Shown here one piece after another: positions 15,807 through 25,214 of a DNA stretch of 64,000 bases (the stretch's first letter is position 1; every line of letters starts with the position of its first letter). Under the pieces are notes generated by a model that was not told where the DNA came from, did no database searches, and saw nothing but the letters and a program-made list of their open reading frames with translations. The stretch is from Thalassospiraceae bacterium LMO-JJ14 (lineage in GTDB: Bacteria > Pseudomonadota > Alphaproteobacteria > Rhodospirillales > Casp-alpha2). The stretch is from the NCBI GenBank assembly GCA_021555105.2, contig CP134604.1, positions 1,426,001-1,490,000 of the forward strand. The letters are read 5' to 3'. The translations under genes and the position numbers were made by a program.

Positions 15807-16391
15807 TTAGCTCTCGATCCGTTCGATGACCACGGGAACCGGTCGGCAAACGGTGTTGCAGACCGGCGAATGCTGCTTGGCATAGTTGAGAAGCTCATCA
15901 AGCTCCTGATCCGAACAGTTAGCCTGAACATGCAGGCGGATATTAATCTGCTCATATCCAGCCGGCACGGTTTCATCCAGTCCGAGAAGGCCCTGCAGGT
16001 CCATGTCACCTTCAAGTTCCGTTGACAATTCTTCGATTTCGATGCCACGGGCCATTGCGTGCAGGATGAAAGTCGTCGTTACGCAACCCGCGAGGGCATG
16101 GAGCAGAAATTCCACTGGATTGGCACCCTCATTGTTGCCGAGCAAAACGGGCGGTTCACCGTTGGTGAACTCAAATGGAACGGTGCGCGAGGTGTCTTCT
16201 TGCCCGGCACCATAGAAATCGCGGATCGAAGATCGATTCTGCCCACCGTTGATCCAGGTGTTGCGGGCGCGGAACTGAAATTTTGCAAGGCTGGGATCAG
16301 CCTTCAGTGCATTGATCGTGTCAGTGGCGGCTTGAATGTCTAAACCGTTCAAATGGGTCGCCTGTTGGGCGAGCGCGTTCTGTGTCGTCAT
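15807..16391 (-). CDS. OsmC family protein
   Basis: A 194-residue OsmC/Ohr-superfamily protein. GANPVEFLLHALAGCVTTTFILHAMARG (about residues 88-115) carries the first conserved cysteine in the long central helix. HSPVCNTVCRPVPV near the C-terminus carries the second (SPVxxT). These two cysteines are the peroxidatic and resolving residues used for organic hydroperoxide reduction in the family. The general OsmC subfamily fits better than Ohr because of the N-terminal extension and the GLLGLDETVPAG insert. The start is ATG 16391, with GGAG at 8-base spacing. A GlxA-type AraC regulator is divergently transcribed from 16528 and probably controls it. A hydrolase follows downstream. Confidence 0.88.
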   Translation of the reverse strand: MTTQNALAQQATHLNGLDIQAATDTINALKADPSLAKFQFRARNTWINGGQNRSSIRDFYGAGQEDTSRTVPFEFTNGEPPVLLGNNEGANPVEFLLHALAGCVTTTFILHAMARGIEIEELSTELEGDMDLQGLLGLDETVPAGYEQINIRLHVQANCSDQELDELLNYAKQHSPVCNTVCRPVPVVIERIES

Positions 16392-16491
16392 TGTCTTGAC
16401 TCCGTCTCTTGGGGTGATACTGGGCCGCTGGTCGACCCGGCTAATGGCGAGCAAGCTAAGGGCTGGAGGTGCATAATGTTAGTGTTCTATT

Positions 16492-16519
16492 TGCCAAAAA
16501 AGATCCATTTGTGCCAAAA
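16492..16519. promoter_or_regulatory. Tandem TGCCAAAA repeats in the OsmC/AraC divergent promoter
   Basis: TGCCAAAA occurs at 16492-16499 and again at 16512-16519, exactly 20 bases apart, just before the AraC-type gene start at 16528. Direct repeats two helical turns apart are typical of AraC-family binding sites. Autoregulation, and control of the divergent OsmC gene, are plausible. Confidence 0.4.
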
Positions 16520-16527
16520 TCGTATTT

Positions 16528-17556
16528 ATGAACAAATTGCTTGAACCGAAGCCCATTGAGGCGGTGATCCTGGCCCTTCCCGAAACGGCTGGTTCGGCTC
16601 TATACGGCATGGTCGATGTGCTGGCTTCAACCGGCACGCTCTGGCGGGAACTGGTCGGCGAGGACCCCGGTCCTCGCATGATTGAACCTCGAATTGTCTC
16701 GCGTGACCGCAAAACGTTCAAATGCGGGAATGGAATTCCGGTCACCCCCGATTTGACTATTGAGGAGATTCTAGCGCCTAAAATCCTGATCCTGCCGGAA
16801 TTATGGTTGTTGCCTACGGATGATATGAGGGATCGCTACGCTGACCTGAAAGAGTGGATTCGCGGCTGTTATGAGAACGGCAGCATGATTTATACTGCGT
16901 GTTCAGGCTCCGTTCTTCTCGCCGCTACGGGATTGCTGGACGGTCGCGAAGCGACATCGCACTGGGGCTATCAGGATTTGTTCCTCAAGAGTTTTCCTGA
17001 AGTCCATTTCAATCCAGTCCCAAACTTAGTTATTGCTGACCAAACGGCGCGGATAGTGACAGCCGGCGGCACGACTTCGTGGCACGATCTGGCACTCCAT
17101 ATAATCGCCCGTCATTGCAGCCCAGGGGAAGCCTTGCGGATCGCTAAGGTTTACCTGCTCAAGTGGCATAGCGAAGGACAGTTGCCATTCCAAAGTCTGA
17201 TCCGCCATCAGCCTCATGCAGACTCTATTGTGCGCAGTGCAGAAAATTGGCTCGCCGCCAATTTCCGTGAGCCCGATACTGTCTCAAAGGCAATTGCCGC
17301 CTTGTCGGTCCCGGAGCGTAGTCTGAAACGCCGTTTCAAAGTTGCGACCGGCTCTACTTTGATTGAACGGGTGCAAAACTTACGTGTTGAGGAAGCAAAG
17401 CGTTTGCTCGAAACCTGCAGCATTCCGGTGGACGATGTCGCCGCTGAGGTGGGATACGAAAATCAGGCGTTCTTCCGCCGCATCTTTAAGCGCTCCACTG
17501 GGCTGACACCAGCCGCCTACCGTAGAATGTTCAGCCTCCATGAAGGTGCTGAATAG
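16528..17556 (+). CDS. AraC-family regulator with DJ-1/PfpI (GlxA-like) N-terminal domain
   Basis: A 342-residue transcription factor. Residues about 8-200 form a class I glutamine amidotransferase-like (DJ-1/PfpI) domain with the nucleophile-elbow sequence ACSGSVLLAATGLLDGR; the Cys is retained. Residues about 235-338 form the double helix-turn-helix AraC DNA-binding domain (SVPERSLKRRFKVATG, then DVAAEVGYENQAFFRRIFKR and the TPAAYRR end). This is the GlxA layout, found in regulators of choline, betaine and amine-related genes and of others. It is divergent from the OsmC gene across 136 bases that contain tandem TGCCAAAA repeats. The ligand is unknown. Confidence 0.9.
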   Translation: MNKLLEPKPIEAVILALPETAGSALYGMVDVLASTGTLWRELVGEDPGPRMIEPRIVSRDRKTFKCGNGIPVTPDLTIEEILAPKILILPELWLLPTDDMRDRYADLKEWIRGCYENGSMIYTACSGSVLLAATGLLDGREATSHWGYQDLFLKSFPEVHFNPVPNLVIADQTARIVTAGGTTSWHDLALHIIARHCSPGEALRIAKVYLLKWHSEGQLPFQSLIRHQPHADSIVRSAENWLAANFREPDTVSKAIAALSVPERSLKRRFKVATGSTLIERVQNLRVEEAKRLLETCSIPVDDVAAEVGYENQAFFRRIFKRSTGLTPAAYRRMFSLHEGAE

Positions 17557-17730
17557 GTACGCTGTATGAGCTCGATAATAGGCAATATTTTAATCTACAC
17601 TCTTACAGCTAAGACCGCTCTGGGTCAGCAGCGGATAGTTTGCGTAACCAGCCAACTTGTCCGCTTTTGGGGACAAATCAGATGTATTGGGCGAACTCGT
17701 CTCGGTTTGCTGGCAGATCCGGCGCGTACG

Positions 17731-18741
17731 CTATCTGAGATGGCAGGAAACTTGATGCCCCGGTGCGACCTCTTTGAGCTGAGGCACATCTATTTTGCAT
17801 GAGGCCTTCGCGACCGGGCAACGAGTGTGAAACATGCATCCGGGCGGTGGTGACATAGGGCTGGGTATGTCGCCCTTGAGGATTGTCCTTTGAACTTTCT
17901 TTATGCTCGGGTCAGGGACGGGAACGGCAGAAAGCAGCGCTTGCGTATACGGATGCTGTGGGTTCGTAAACAGACTCTTACGGTCAGCAATTTCAACGAT
18001 GCGACCCAGATACATGACGGCGACTCGGTGGCTTAAGCGTTCGACGACGGAGAGGTCGTGGGCAATGAAAAGGAACGCAATACCAAATTCGTCCTGAAGG
18101 TCCATCAACAGGTTAATCACCTGCGCTTGGATCGAGACATCGAGAGCAGATACAGGTTCGTCTGCTATGATGAGCTTCGGTCCCAGGGCGAGCGCCCGGG
18201 CGATGCCGATCCTCTGGCGTTGACCGCCAGAAAATTCATGCGGGTATCTGTTGATCTGGTCCTTGCGCAAGCCGACGCGCTCGAATAAATCCGCGACACG
18301 GTCCCTGATCTCGGAGCCATTGGCGATGTTATGCACGCGTAACGGCTCGCCGACGATCTGGCCCGCAGTCATGCGCGGGTTGAGCGAGGAATAGGGGTCT
18401 TGGAAAATAATCTGCATTTGACGCCGAAACGATCGCAGATCTGCGCGGGGGGCGGCTGAAATATCTTGATTGTCTATAATGATCTGCCCTGCGGTTGGCT
18501 CTATGAGGCGCAGAATCGTGCGCCCCACAGTCGATTTCCCACAGCCGGACTCGCCAACGACCCCGAGCGTTTCACCGGTTTCAACATGAAAAGAAACGTC
18601 ATCGACGGCGTAAACGTAGTCTTTACTGCTGGGCAGAACACCGTTTTTGACCGCGAAATATTTCTTCAAGCCCCTAACATCGAGCAACGGTGTTCTGGAC
18701 TTGGCTTCGGCCACGGGTGCGGTTGAATCATGCTGTTCCAT
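17731..18741 (-). CDS. Oligopeptide/dipeptide ABC transporter ATP-binding protein (OppF/DppF-like)
   Basis: A 336-residue ATPase of the peptide/opine/nickel uptake family. Walker A is GESGCGKST (63-71), the signature is [15 protein letters not shown], Walker B is [15 protein letters not shown], and the H-loop is FIAHDLSVV. The C-terminal oligopeptide domain has [13 protein letters not shown] and GCMFHTRCP, typical of OppF/DppF. The chosen start, ATG 18741, has GGAG at 9-base spacing and lies 5 bases after the upstream OppD-like stop; a longer open frame to 18792 would overlap that gene. It forms a leftward operon with OppD and is divergent from the substrate-binding and permease genes at 20054-23422, which complete the importer. 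Confidence 0.93.
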   Translation of the reverse strand: MEQHDSTAPVAEAKSRTPLLDVRGLKKYFAVKNGVLPSSKDYVYAVDDVSFHVETGETLGVVGESGCGKSTVGRTILRLIEPTAGQIIIDNQDISAAPRADLRSFRRQMQIIFQDPYSSLNPRMTAGQIVGEPLRVHNIANGSEIRDRVADLFERVGLRKDQINRYPHEFSGGQRQRIGIARALALGPKLIIADEPVSALDVSIQAQVINLLMDLQDEFGIAFLFIAHDLSVVERLSHRVAVMYLGRIVEIADRKSLFTNPQHPYTQALLSAVPVPDPSIKKVQRTILKGDIPSPMSPPPGCMFHTRCPVAKASCKIDVPQLKEVAPGHQVSCHLR

Positions 18742-18746
18742 GCGAA

Positions 18747-19814
18747 TCAACTCCGACCATTGGATGTAGTGTCCGTACTTGTATTCCAGCACGCGGCGCG
18801 GTGGCCTGCGGCCTTTTGCTCGAGTGGCGGGCGCTCTGCTTCACACCGTGCTGTTGCGGCGGCGCAACGGGGGCGGAATGCGCAACCGCTCGGCAGGTCC
18901 GACAAGGCGGGGACAGTGCCGGGAATGGTGCTCAGCCGTGAGCGGGCCTGACCGGGCAATTCCGCTTCGCCGAGGCGGGGCACTGCTTTCAGCAGGCCTT
19001 GAGTATAGGGGTGAAGGGGCGAGCTGAAAATCTCGTGAACCGGGGCTTCCTCGACGATCCGACCGGCATACATGACGACGACCCTGTCGGCCATCTCGGC
19101 GATAACCCCCAGATCGTGCGTGATCATGATGATCGCCGCCCCAAGAAGCCGCCGCATTTCCTGCAAAAGATCCATGATCTGCGCCTGGATGGTCACGTCG
19201 AGAGCCGTCGTCGGTTCGTCTGCAATCAAAATCTTCGGGTCACATGAAAGCGCCATTGCGATCATGATCCGCTGGCGCATGCCGCCGGACAATTCGTGCG
19301 GATAAGTGTCGATGCGTTTTTCCGGGGCAGGAATGTTGACGAGTTTCAACATTTCAAGGGCCCGTGCGCGGGCTTCGTCCTTCGGCAGTTTCTGGTGGAT
19401 GCGGATAGTTTCAATGATCTGATCCCCAACCGTCATTACGGGGTTCAAGGCTGTCATCGGCTCCTGAAAGATCATGGAAATCTCATTGCCGCGAATATCG
19501 CGCAATTCCTTCTCCCCCAGATTGAGCAAATCAACGTTGCCGTATTTGACCGATCCGCCGACGACCTTGCCCGCCCGGGGGGGGATTAGGCGAAGAATGG
19601 ACAGTGAGGTAACGCTTTTGCCACAACCCGATTCACCGACAAGACCGAGGATCTCACCCCGGCGCAATTCGAAAGAAACGCCGTCGACGGCAGGAAGCGT
19701 ACCCTGCTGGGTAAAAAAATGTGTCTGTAGATTGTCGACGGTCAGCACAATTTCGTCGGACGAAGGCTGCCGTTCCAATTGTTCGGAATTGTCGGATGAC
19801 TTGGAAGAATCCAT
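18747..19814 (-). CDS. Oligopeptide/dipeptide ABC transporter ATP-binding protein (OppD/DppD-like)
   Basis: A 355-residue partner ATPase to the OppF-like protein. Walker A is GESGCGKSV (60-68), where the usual final T is V in this motif but S is retained. The signature is ELSGGMRQRIMIAMA, Walker B is KILIADEPTTALDVT, and the H-loop is MITHDLGVI. The C-terminal oligopeptide-binding domain has PLHPYTQGLLKAVPR and GCAFRPRCAAA, with the usual cysteine cluster continuing into RCEAERPPL. ATG 19814 has GAGG just upstream. First gene of the two-gene leftward operon, 240 bases from the divergent substrate-binding protein start. Confidence 0.93.
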   Translation of the reverse strand: MDSSKSSDNSEQLERQPSSDEIVLTVDNLQTHFFTQQGTLPAVDGVSFELRRGEILGLVGESGCGKSVTSLSILRLIPPRAGKVVGGSVKYGNVDLLNLGEKELRDIRGNEISMIFQEPMTALNPVMTVGDQIIETIRIHQKLPKDEARARALEMLKLVNIPAPEKRIDTYPHELSGGMRQRIMIAMALSCDPKILIADEPTTALDVTIQAQIMDLLQEMRRLLGAAIIMITHDLGVIAEMADRVVVMYAGRIVEEAPVHEIFSSPLHPYTQGLLKAVPRLGEAELPGQARSRLSTIPGTVPALSDLPSGCAFRPRCAAATARCEAERPPLEQKAAGHRAACWNTSTDTTSNGRS

Positions 19815-19977
19815 CGGCCTCTGTTTCCTATCGGACGGCGTTTATTTTTTAATTATCAGCGCGGAGGTCATGCCTAGCCGAGCAATATTTACGCATCTTT
19901 GTCATTTCAGTTTTCACATCATGATGACAAAGATTGACAGCATCAAGCAAATTGTCACACAATTACCTCGAATAACG

Positions 19978-19984
19978 GTATCAA
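19978..19984. promoter_or_regulatory. GTATCAA half-site in the ABC importer promoter
   Basis: GTATCAA lies about 70 bases upstream of the substrate-binding protein start, in the divergent promoter region. The same word, or its complement TTGATAC, recurs at the SDR and second acyl-CoA dehydrogenase promoters. It is a candidate half-site for the MocR regulator encoded at 26425-27822. Confidence 0.3.
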
Positions 19985-20053
19985 TATATGGTTCCATTAA
20001 CTCAATGCCCGGTCACATTTAAGAATGATCGGGCGAACCTTTTGGGAGGTAAC

Positions 20054-21595
20054 ATGGTTATGCAGATGCTCAGAGCGGCGTCTGGCATCCTCGTGGTCGC
20101 AATATGCGCGTTCGCGAGCGTTGGCCAGGCAGCTGACAAAAATGAAATTGTGGTCGCACAACCGGTTCTGCGTCAGCAATTCGATCCGACGGCTCTTGTC
20201 GCAACAACCGACTTTATGCCCCAAGACATGATATATGACGGTCTGTTCAATCTGACCGAAGAGGGCATTACACCCGCGCTCGCCCTTAGTTGGGTCATAT
20301 CCGATGAGGGTAAGCAGATCGACTTCACCCTTCGCGAGGGAGTCACGTTCCATAATGGCGATCCGTTTACGGCGGAAGACGTCAAATTCACCCTGGATCG
20401 TGTGCGGGCAAGTGACAGCAAGCACGCGTATCGCAAGCCGTTCCAGGATGCGATCAAGGACATCGTCGTATTGGCGCCGAACAAGGTCCGCTTTATTCTG
20501 ACCGGCCCGTGGCCTGGCTACTTCACCGGCGTGCGAAACGCGACTGTCGGCATGGCGCCGAAAAGCTACTACGAAAAAGTTGGTCCCGAAGGTTTCCAGA
20601 AAGCTCCGATCGGCACCGGCCCGTTCAAGTTGAAAGGCTCGAAAGCAGGTGAGTGGACGGAGTTTAGTGCATTCGACAATTATTGGGGCGGCCGTCCTAA
20701 CGTCGACTTGGTCAAGAAGCTCCTCGTCAAGGAAGAGTTCACCCGCTACGCAATGCTGACTCGCGACGAAGCGGATATCGTGATGGGTATTTCCGGTCCG
20801 CTGTTGAATAAAATTCGTACCGATAACAAGGCACGGATCATATTCTCGAAGTACAGCGGCACGTCGGGATTTTACTTCAACAAGACGTCATTCCCGGAAT
20901 CGCAAGATCCCCGGGTGCGCTTGGCTATCGGTCATGCCATAGACCTGAAAGCCATTGCGAATGATATTTTGGGCGGCGTCTGTGAGCCCGCCTCGGGCAT
21001 TTTCACCCCGGCCACATTCGGCCATCTGCCCGGTCTCGATATTATTTCCTACGACCCGGCCAAGTCGAAGAAGCTTCTTGCCGAAGCAGGCATCAAACCC
21101 GGGATGGAACTCTCCGATGCCATTCACACCGCATCCTTCGGATCGCTGCCGAATGCTCCGGCCGTTCAAGAAGCCATCGCCGGTTATCTTGAGGCCGTCG
21201 GCTTTAAGATCAAGCGCGAGCCCTATGACACTGGTGCCTGGTTGAAGATGATGCGTGCCGGCAAACAACCGGACGTCTTCTACGGCCCGTCTTCAATTCC
21301 AGATGACGGTTCTGCAACGATGGAAAGCTGGTTCCTGAGTACGTCTCCATGGTCTTCGGGAAACATCAGTATTCCTAAGTATGATGAGATCTTCAAAAAG
21401 CAGCTGGTTGAAACCGATGTCGAGAAGCGCCGTGCGCTTCTGCAGGAGTTCGCGCGTGACGAACACGAGCGTCATGCCGGTCTGCCTCTATTCTGGTGCA
21501 ATACGCCGTTTGCTATTGGCCCGCGTGTAAAGGAATGGTCTACCAGTCTTGGCAGCGGTTACCAGATGAACCTCGACAAGTTGACACTCAAATAA
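20054..21595 (+). CDS. Peptide/nickel-type ABC transporter substrate-binding protein (SBP family 5)
   Basis: A periplasmic solute-binding protein of about 513 residues. The start lies after GGGAGGT at ATG 20054; a second ATG at 20060 has more usual spacing. The signal peptide (LRAASGILVVAICAFASVGQA) ends near residue 28. The family 5 signature region GITPALALSWVISDEGKQID...FTLREGV is present, with FHNGDPFTAEDVKFTLDR (split here at D) that every member carries. The C-terminal KEWSTSLGSGYQMNLDKLTLK is usual. The family binds peptides, nickel, opines or glycosides; nothing visible fixes the ligand. It starts the rightward importer operon with two permeases and a CoA ligase. Confidence 0.92.
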   Translation: MVMQMLRAASGILVVAICAFASVGQAADKNEIVVAQPVLRQQFDPTALVATTDFMPQDMIYDGLFNLTEEGITPALALSWVISDEGKQIDFTLREGVTFHNGDPFTAEDVKFTLDRVRASDSKHAYRKPFQDAIKDIVVLAPNKVRFILTGPWPGYFTGVRNATVGMAPKSYYEKVGPEGFQKAPIGTGPFKLKGSKAGEWTEFSAFDNYWGGRPNVDLVKKLLVKEEFTRYAMLTRDEADIVMGISGPLLNKIRTDNKARIIFSKYSGTSGFYFNKTSFPESQDPRVRLAIGHAIDLKAIANDILGGVCEPASGIFTPATFGHLPGLDIISYDPAKSKKLLAEAGIKPGMELSDAIHTASFGSLPNAPAVQEAIAGYLEAVGFKIKREPYDTGAWLKMMRAGKQPDVFYGPSSIPDDGSATMESWFLSTSPWSSGNISIPKYDEIFKKQLVETDVEKRRALLQEFARDEHERHAGLPLFWCNTPFAIGPRVKEWSTSLGSGYQMNLDKLTLK

Positions 21596-21638
21596 GTGTC
21601 GACATTAAGCAGAACGAATTGTTGGAAGCGTAATCATT

Positions 21639-22565
21639 ATGTCTAGTCGTTTCTTCTATCAGCGGTTTATTCAAACCGTTCTGACATTGGTTCTGCTAAG
21701 TATGGTTGTTTTCGGGTTGGCGCGATTATCAGGTGATCCTGTCCTGATAATGGCGCCCCCGGAGGCGACAGAAGCCCAACTCGAACAAATGCGGGCGGAT
21801 TATGGATTAGACCGTCCATTGCCGGTCCAGTATTGGCGGTTTGTTTCTCGTGTCGCTCAGGGTGATTTCGGGATGTCGATCAAGTGGAATGTACCGGCCG
21901 TCGATATCGTCATTGAGCGGTTCCCCGCGACATTGCTGTTAGCCACGACATCCATGATCTTCGGACTTCTTCTGGCATTGCCGGTCGGCATAATATCCGC
22001 GGTCAAACGGGATACATGGGTTGATAATTTCGGCAAGATTGTCGCATTAACCGGACAAAGCATGCCGACATTCTGGTTCGGTATTCTGCTTATTCTTGTA
22101 TTCGCGGTGTATGCCCGGATGCTGCCGACATCCGGATATGGAACGATTTACCATCTTATATTGCCAAGCATCACATTGGGGGGATTCGTCGCGGCGTCCA
22201 TCATGCGTGTCACGCGGTCCGCCATGCTTGATGCGCTGGAATCGGATTATATTCGCACAGCTCGCAGCAAGGGTGTCGCCGAATGGCGGGTAATCATGGT
22301 GCACGCTTTTAAAAACGGTGCCATCCCGATTCTCACCATCACGGCCTTGCAGGCGGCGACTATTTTGCGCGGCGCTGTCGTAACAGAGACCGTTTTTGTC
22401 TGGCCGGGTATCGGAAAGATCGCCGTCGATGCCGTCTATGCGCGGGATTTCCCGCTGGTTCAGGCGTCCGTTCTTGCGATGGGCGGCGTGTTCCTCGTGA
22501 TCAATCTGCTCGTGGATTTCATCTACGTCTACCTTGATCCTCGTATCAGCTATTTGAAGAAATAA
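21639..22565 (+). CDS. Peptide-type ABC transporter permease (DppB/OppB-like)
   Basis: A 308-residue inner-membrane permease with six membrane segments. The N-terminus FIQTVLTLVLLSMVVFGLARLSGDPV is the usual DppB entrance. QMRADYGLDRPLPVQYWRF follows in the first periplasmic loop. The EAA cytoplasmic loop reads DYIRTARSKGVAEWRVIMVHAFKNG (about residues 205-229). The C-terminus VDFIYVYLDPRISY is the family's standard ending. It lies 43 bases after the substrate-binding protein gene and 17 bases before the partner permease. Confidence 0.94.
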   Translation: MSSRFFYQRFIQTVLTLVLLSMVVFGLARLSGDPVLIMAPPEATEAQLEQMRADYGLDRPLPVQYWRFVSRVAQGDFGMSIKWNVPAVDIVIERFPATLLLATTSMIFGLLLALPVGIISAVKRDTWVDNFGKIVALTGQSMPTFWFGILLILVFAVYARMLPTSGYGTIYHLILPSITLGGFVAASIMRVTRSAMLDALESDYIRTARSKGVAEWRVIMVHAFKNGAIPILTITALQAATILRGAVVTETVFVWPGIGKIAVDAVYARDFPLVQASVLAMGGVFLVINLLVDFIYVYLDPRISYLKK

Positions 22566-22582
22566 TCGGGCAGAAGTCGATC

Positions 22583-23422
22583 ATGAACCTTAAGTCTATT
22601 CGTTCGTCCCGGTTGCTGGAATGGCGTGTTGCCGTTCCTGGGTTTTTCTTATTGACGGTTTTGTTCTGTGCGTTGTTCGCGGACTTTATTGCCCCGTATC
22701 ACCCGACAAAACAGAATCTCAGCATGTTCCTGACGCCGCCGAATGCGGATTACTGGCTTGGTACCGATGCTTTCGGGCGCGATATCCTGACGAGAATTCT
22801 GTATGGCGGGCGAGTTTCCTTGCTGGTGGGCATCAGTTCGGTTTCCCTGGCGATGGTAATCGGCGTCCTTCTGGGCATTACCTCGGCGATGATGGAAGGT
22901 TGGGTCGGTGAGGCGATTATGCGGCTAACGGATTTGTTCCTGTCGCTGCCCGCGGTTCTCATCGCATTGGCCGTTGCGGCGACGATCGGCCCGAGCCTGC
23001 TGAATGTCATCTTTATCATCGGCTTACTGTATTGGGCGCCTTTTGCCCGGATGGTGCGCGCGGAAGCGCTGTCGATCCGTGAACTCGACTATGTGCAAGC
23101 GGCGTATGCCATCGGCTGCAATCCGTTCCGGGTTCTTTTCCTGCATATCCTGCCGAATATCATTAATACGGTCATCGTCCTGGCGACCCTGCAAATCGCA
23201 GCCGCTATCCTTCTGGAATCCACGCTGTCGTTCCTTGGCGTCGGGGTGCCGCCGCCAACACCGACGTGGGGTATTATGGTGGCAGATGGACGGCAGTATG
23301 TTGAGCTTGGATGGTGGACCGTTACCTTCCCAGGTATGGCGATCATGTTGACGGTGTTGTCCATCAATCTGCTCGGCGATGCGCTTCGCGATTTTTTGGA
23401 TCCGAAGTTTTCCAAGCGCTGA
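22583..23422 (+). CDS. Peptide-type ABC transporter permease (DppC/OppC-like)
   Basis: A 279-residue partner permease. ADFIAPYHPTKQNLSMFL and YWLGTDAFGRDILTRILYGG (about residues 34-76) are the diagnostic N-terminal DppC sequence. The EAA loop is ELDYVQAAYAIGCNPFRVLF, and the C-terminus NLLGDALRDFLDPKF is standard. It forms the membrane channel with the DppB-like protein and is energised by the divergent OppD/OppF-like ATPases. The CoA ligase gene starts 15 bases after its stop, in the same operon. Confidence 0.94.
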   Translation: MNLKSIRSSRLLEWRVAVPGFFLLTVLFCALFADFIAPYHPTKQNLSMFLTPPNADYWLGTDAFGRDILTRILYGGRVSLLVGISSVSLAMVIGVLLGITSAMMEGWVGEAIMRLTDLFLSLPAVLIALAVAATIGPSLLNVIFIIGLLYWAPFARMVRAEALSIRELDYVQAAYAIGCNPFRVLFLHILPNIINTVIVLATLQIAAAILLESTLSFLGVGVPPPTPTWGIMVADGRQYVELGWWTVTFPGMAIMLTVLSINLLGDALRDFLDPKFSKR

Positions 23423-23437
23423 TCGGGGGTGGTGCAG

Positions 23438-25120
23438 ATGGCCGCACGCTCTTCCTCATCCCCGCTTGCGCTTGAACTGCGTGAAGGGACACTTCCAAAA
23501 ACCCTGATGTGGGCGGCATCCAGATACGCACCACAGGTTGCCGTCGTTGATGGTGACAGATCGCTGACGTATGCGGCGTTGCAGCAACGTGTGGCGCGGT
23601 TTGCGCATGGTCTGCGGTCGTTAGGTGTTCGGCACGGCGATCACGTTGCGCTGTGGATGACCGATTGCCTCGAATGGATGGTGGCCAGATGGGCCGTGCC
23701 GGCGATTGGCGCTATTTTGGTGCCGATCAACACCCGGCTGCGGGCTGAAGATATCAGTTACCTGCTGTCACAGTCGGATACGTCCGTGCTGATCATGGCA
23801 TCGACCTTCGAATCCGTCAGTTATCTCGATACACTAGAAAAACTGATCCCTGATTATCTGTCGCAGGATCGTCATGCCTGGAGAGCGAAGGACTTTCCCC
23901 ATCTTAGGAATGTGGTGATTTCCACCGCGGCCCAAGTGCCTGCGTCGATGCATGACTTTGCCGTGATCGAGGATACGGCTGCCCAAGCGGGGATCAACGG
24001 TGATGATTTGGCGACACTCAGCGCGGACGTCGGACCGGAAGATGTCGCACAACTGGTCTACACGTCGGGTACGACGTCGTTACCCAAGGGGGCCATGGTC
24101 TGCCACGGGGCGCTGGTGGAAAATAACTTCAATGCCGGCGAGATGACTGGGCTGACCCCCGACGACGCATTTCTGCTGACCGTCCCGTCCTTCAGCGCTT
24201 CGGGTGTAGCGGCGCATTGCCAGGGACTGACCCATGGATCGAAGCTTGTGCTGATGCCGCGGTTTGATGCGGAGGCCTTCTGCCGTGCCGTTCAAAAAGA
24301 ACGCATATCGTCGGCGTTTTTTGCGGATTCCATTGTTTACGACCTTCGGCATTTTCCGGACCGGGGCAAGTATGACCTGAGCTCGCTCAGAACCGGTTCA
24401 GGTGCGCCACTTTCCGAGGCATCATTCGATTTTCTGTTGAACGAAATGGCCGTGCCGCAGATCGTTCACAGTTATGGTATGTCCGAGACGACAAATGTCG
24501 TTTCACGTACCAGTTATCTGGAGCCCATGGAGGTGCGGCGACGCGCTACCGGAAGGCCGCTTCCGGGCGTACAGGTGTCCATTGTTTCGCCGGAGAGCGA
24601 AGAGGACCTGCCGGACGGTGAGGCCGGCGAGATCCGGGTTAGTGGCTACACGGTGATGCGGGGCTACTACAACAAACCAGATGAAACGGCTGCTGTCTTC
24701 GATGCTGCCGGGCGGTTCCGCACCGGGGATTTGGGATATCTGAACGAATTTGGCGAATTGGTCTATACGGGACGCATCAAGGAGATGCTGAAAGTCGGCG
24801 GGTTCAATGTCGCGCCTAGTGAGATTGAATCTTATCTTGCAACTCATGATGGAGTCTTGCGGGCTGCCGTTGTCGGGGTTTCCGATCCGCGTTTGGGCGA
24901 AGTGCCGTTCGCATACGTCGTCTGCCGCTCGGGCGAGCGGATACGTGCCGAAGACCTCGTTGGGCACTTCAAAACCGGGATCGCCGGTTACAAGCTACCA
25001 AAATATGTGTCATTCGACGGTGACTGGCCAATGACGGGCACACAAAAAGTTCAGAAAAAAAAGCTGCAGGAGCGCGCTCAGGCACTTGTAGATACGGGCG
25101 CTGTGCCGCGCCTCGATTGA
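23438..25120 (+). CDS. AMP-binding acyl-CoA synthetase/ligase
   Basis: A 560-residue ANL-superfamily enzyme that would adenylate a carboxylic acid and form its CoA thioester. Motifs in order: YTSGTTSLPKGAM (P-loop-like), SYGMSETT (A5-like), YTGRIKEMLKVGG (hinge and A8), and PMTGTQKVQKKKL with the C-terminal catalytic lysine. The frame opens with GTG codons at 23429, but ATG 23438 is the likelier start. It is the fourth gene of the importer operon, so the imported substrate, or a product derived from it, is probably activated as a CoA ester and passed to the acyl-CoA dehydrogenases and the SDR encoded downstream (inference from context). The substrate class is not visible. Confidence 0.9.
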   Translation: MAARSSSSPLALELREGTLPKTLMWAASRYAPQVAVVDGDRSLTYAALQQRVARFAHGLRSLGVRHGDHVALWMTDCLEWMVARWAVPAIGAILVPINTRLRAEDISYLLSQSDTSVLIMASTFESVSYLDTLEKLIPDYLSQDRHAWRAKDFPHLRNVVISTAAQVPASMHDFAVIEDTAAQAGINGDDLATLSADVGPEDVAQLVYTSGTTSLPKGAMVCHGALVENNFNAGEMTGLTPDDAFLLTVPSFSASGVAAHCQGLTHGSKLVLMPRFDAEAFCRAVQKERISSAFFADSIVYDLRHFPDRGKYDLSSLRTGSGAPLSEASFDFLLNEMAVPQIVHSYGMSETTNVVSRTSYLEPMEVRRRATGRPLPGVQVSIVSPESEEDLPDGEAGEIRVSGYTVMRGYYNKPDETAAVFDAAGRFRTGDLGYLNEFGELVYTGRIKEMLKVGGFNVAPSEIESYLATHDGVLRAAVVGVSDPRLGEVPFAYVVCRSGERIRAEDLVGHFKTGIAGYKLPKYVSFDGDWPMTGTQKVQKKKLQERAQALVDTGAVPRLD

Positions 25121-25147
25121 TTGATAGTGTATGACTTGATTGTTTGG

Positions 25148-25162
25148 GATACAATTTGTATC
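25148..25162. promoter_or_regulatory. Palindromic operator upstream of the first acyl-CoA dehydrogenase
   Basis: GATACAA-T-TTGTATC, a perfect 7-base inverted repeat, sits about 53-67 bases upstream of the acyl-CoA dehydrogenase start at 25215, in an AT-rich promoter. It resembles the TATCAA-A-TTGATA element at 28933-28945. A MocR/GntR protein encoded 1.2 kb away is the natural candidate to bind it. Confidence 0.45.
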
Positions 25163-25214
25163 TCTTATTGTAATAAATAATGTAACAATATGATCCTTAA
25201 AAAAGGGGCAAGAA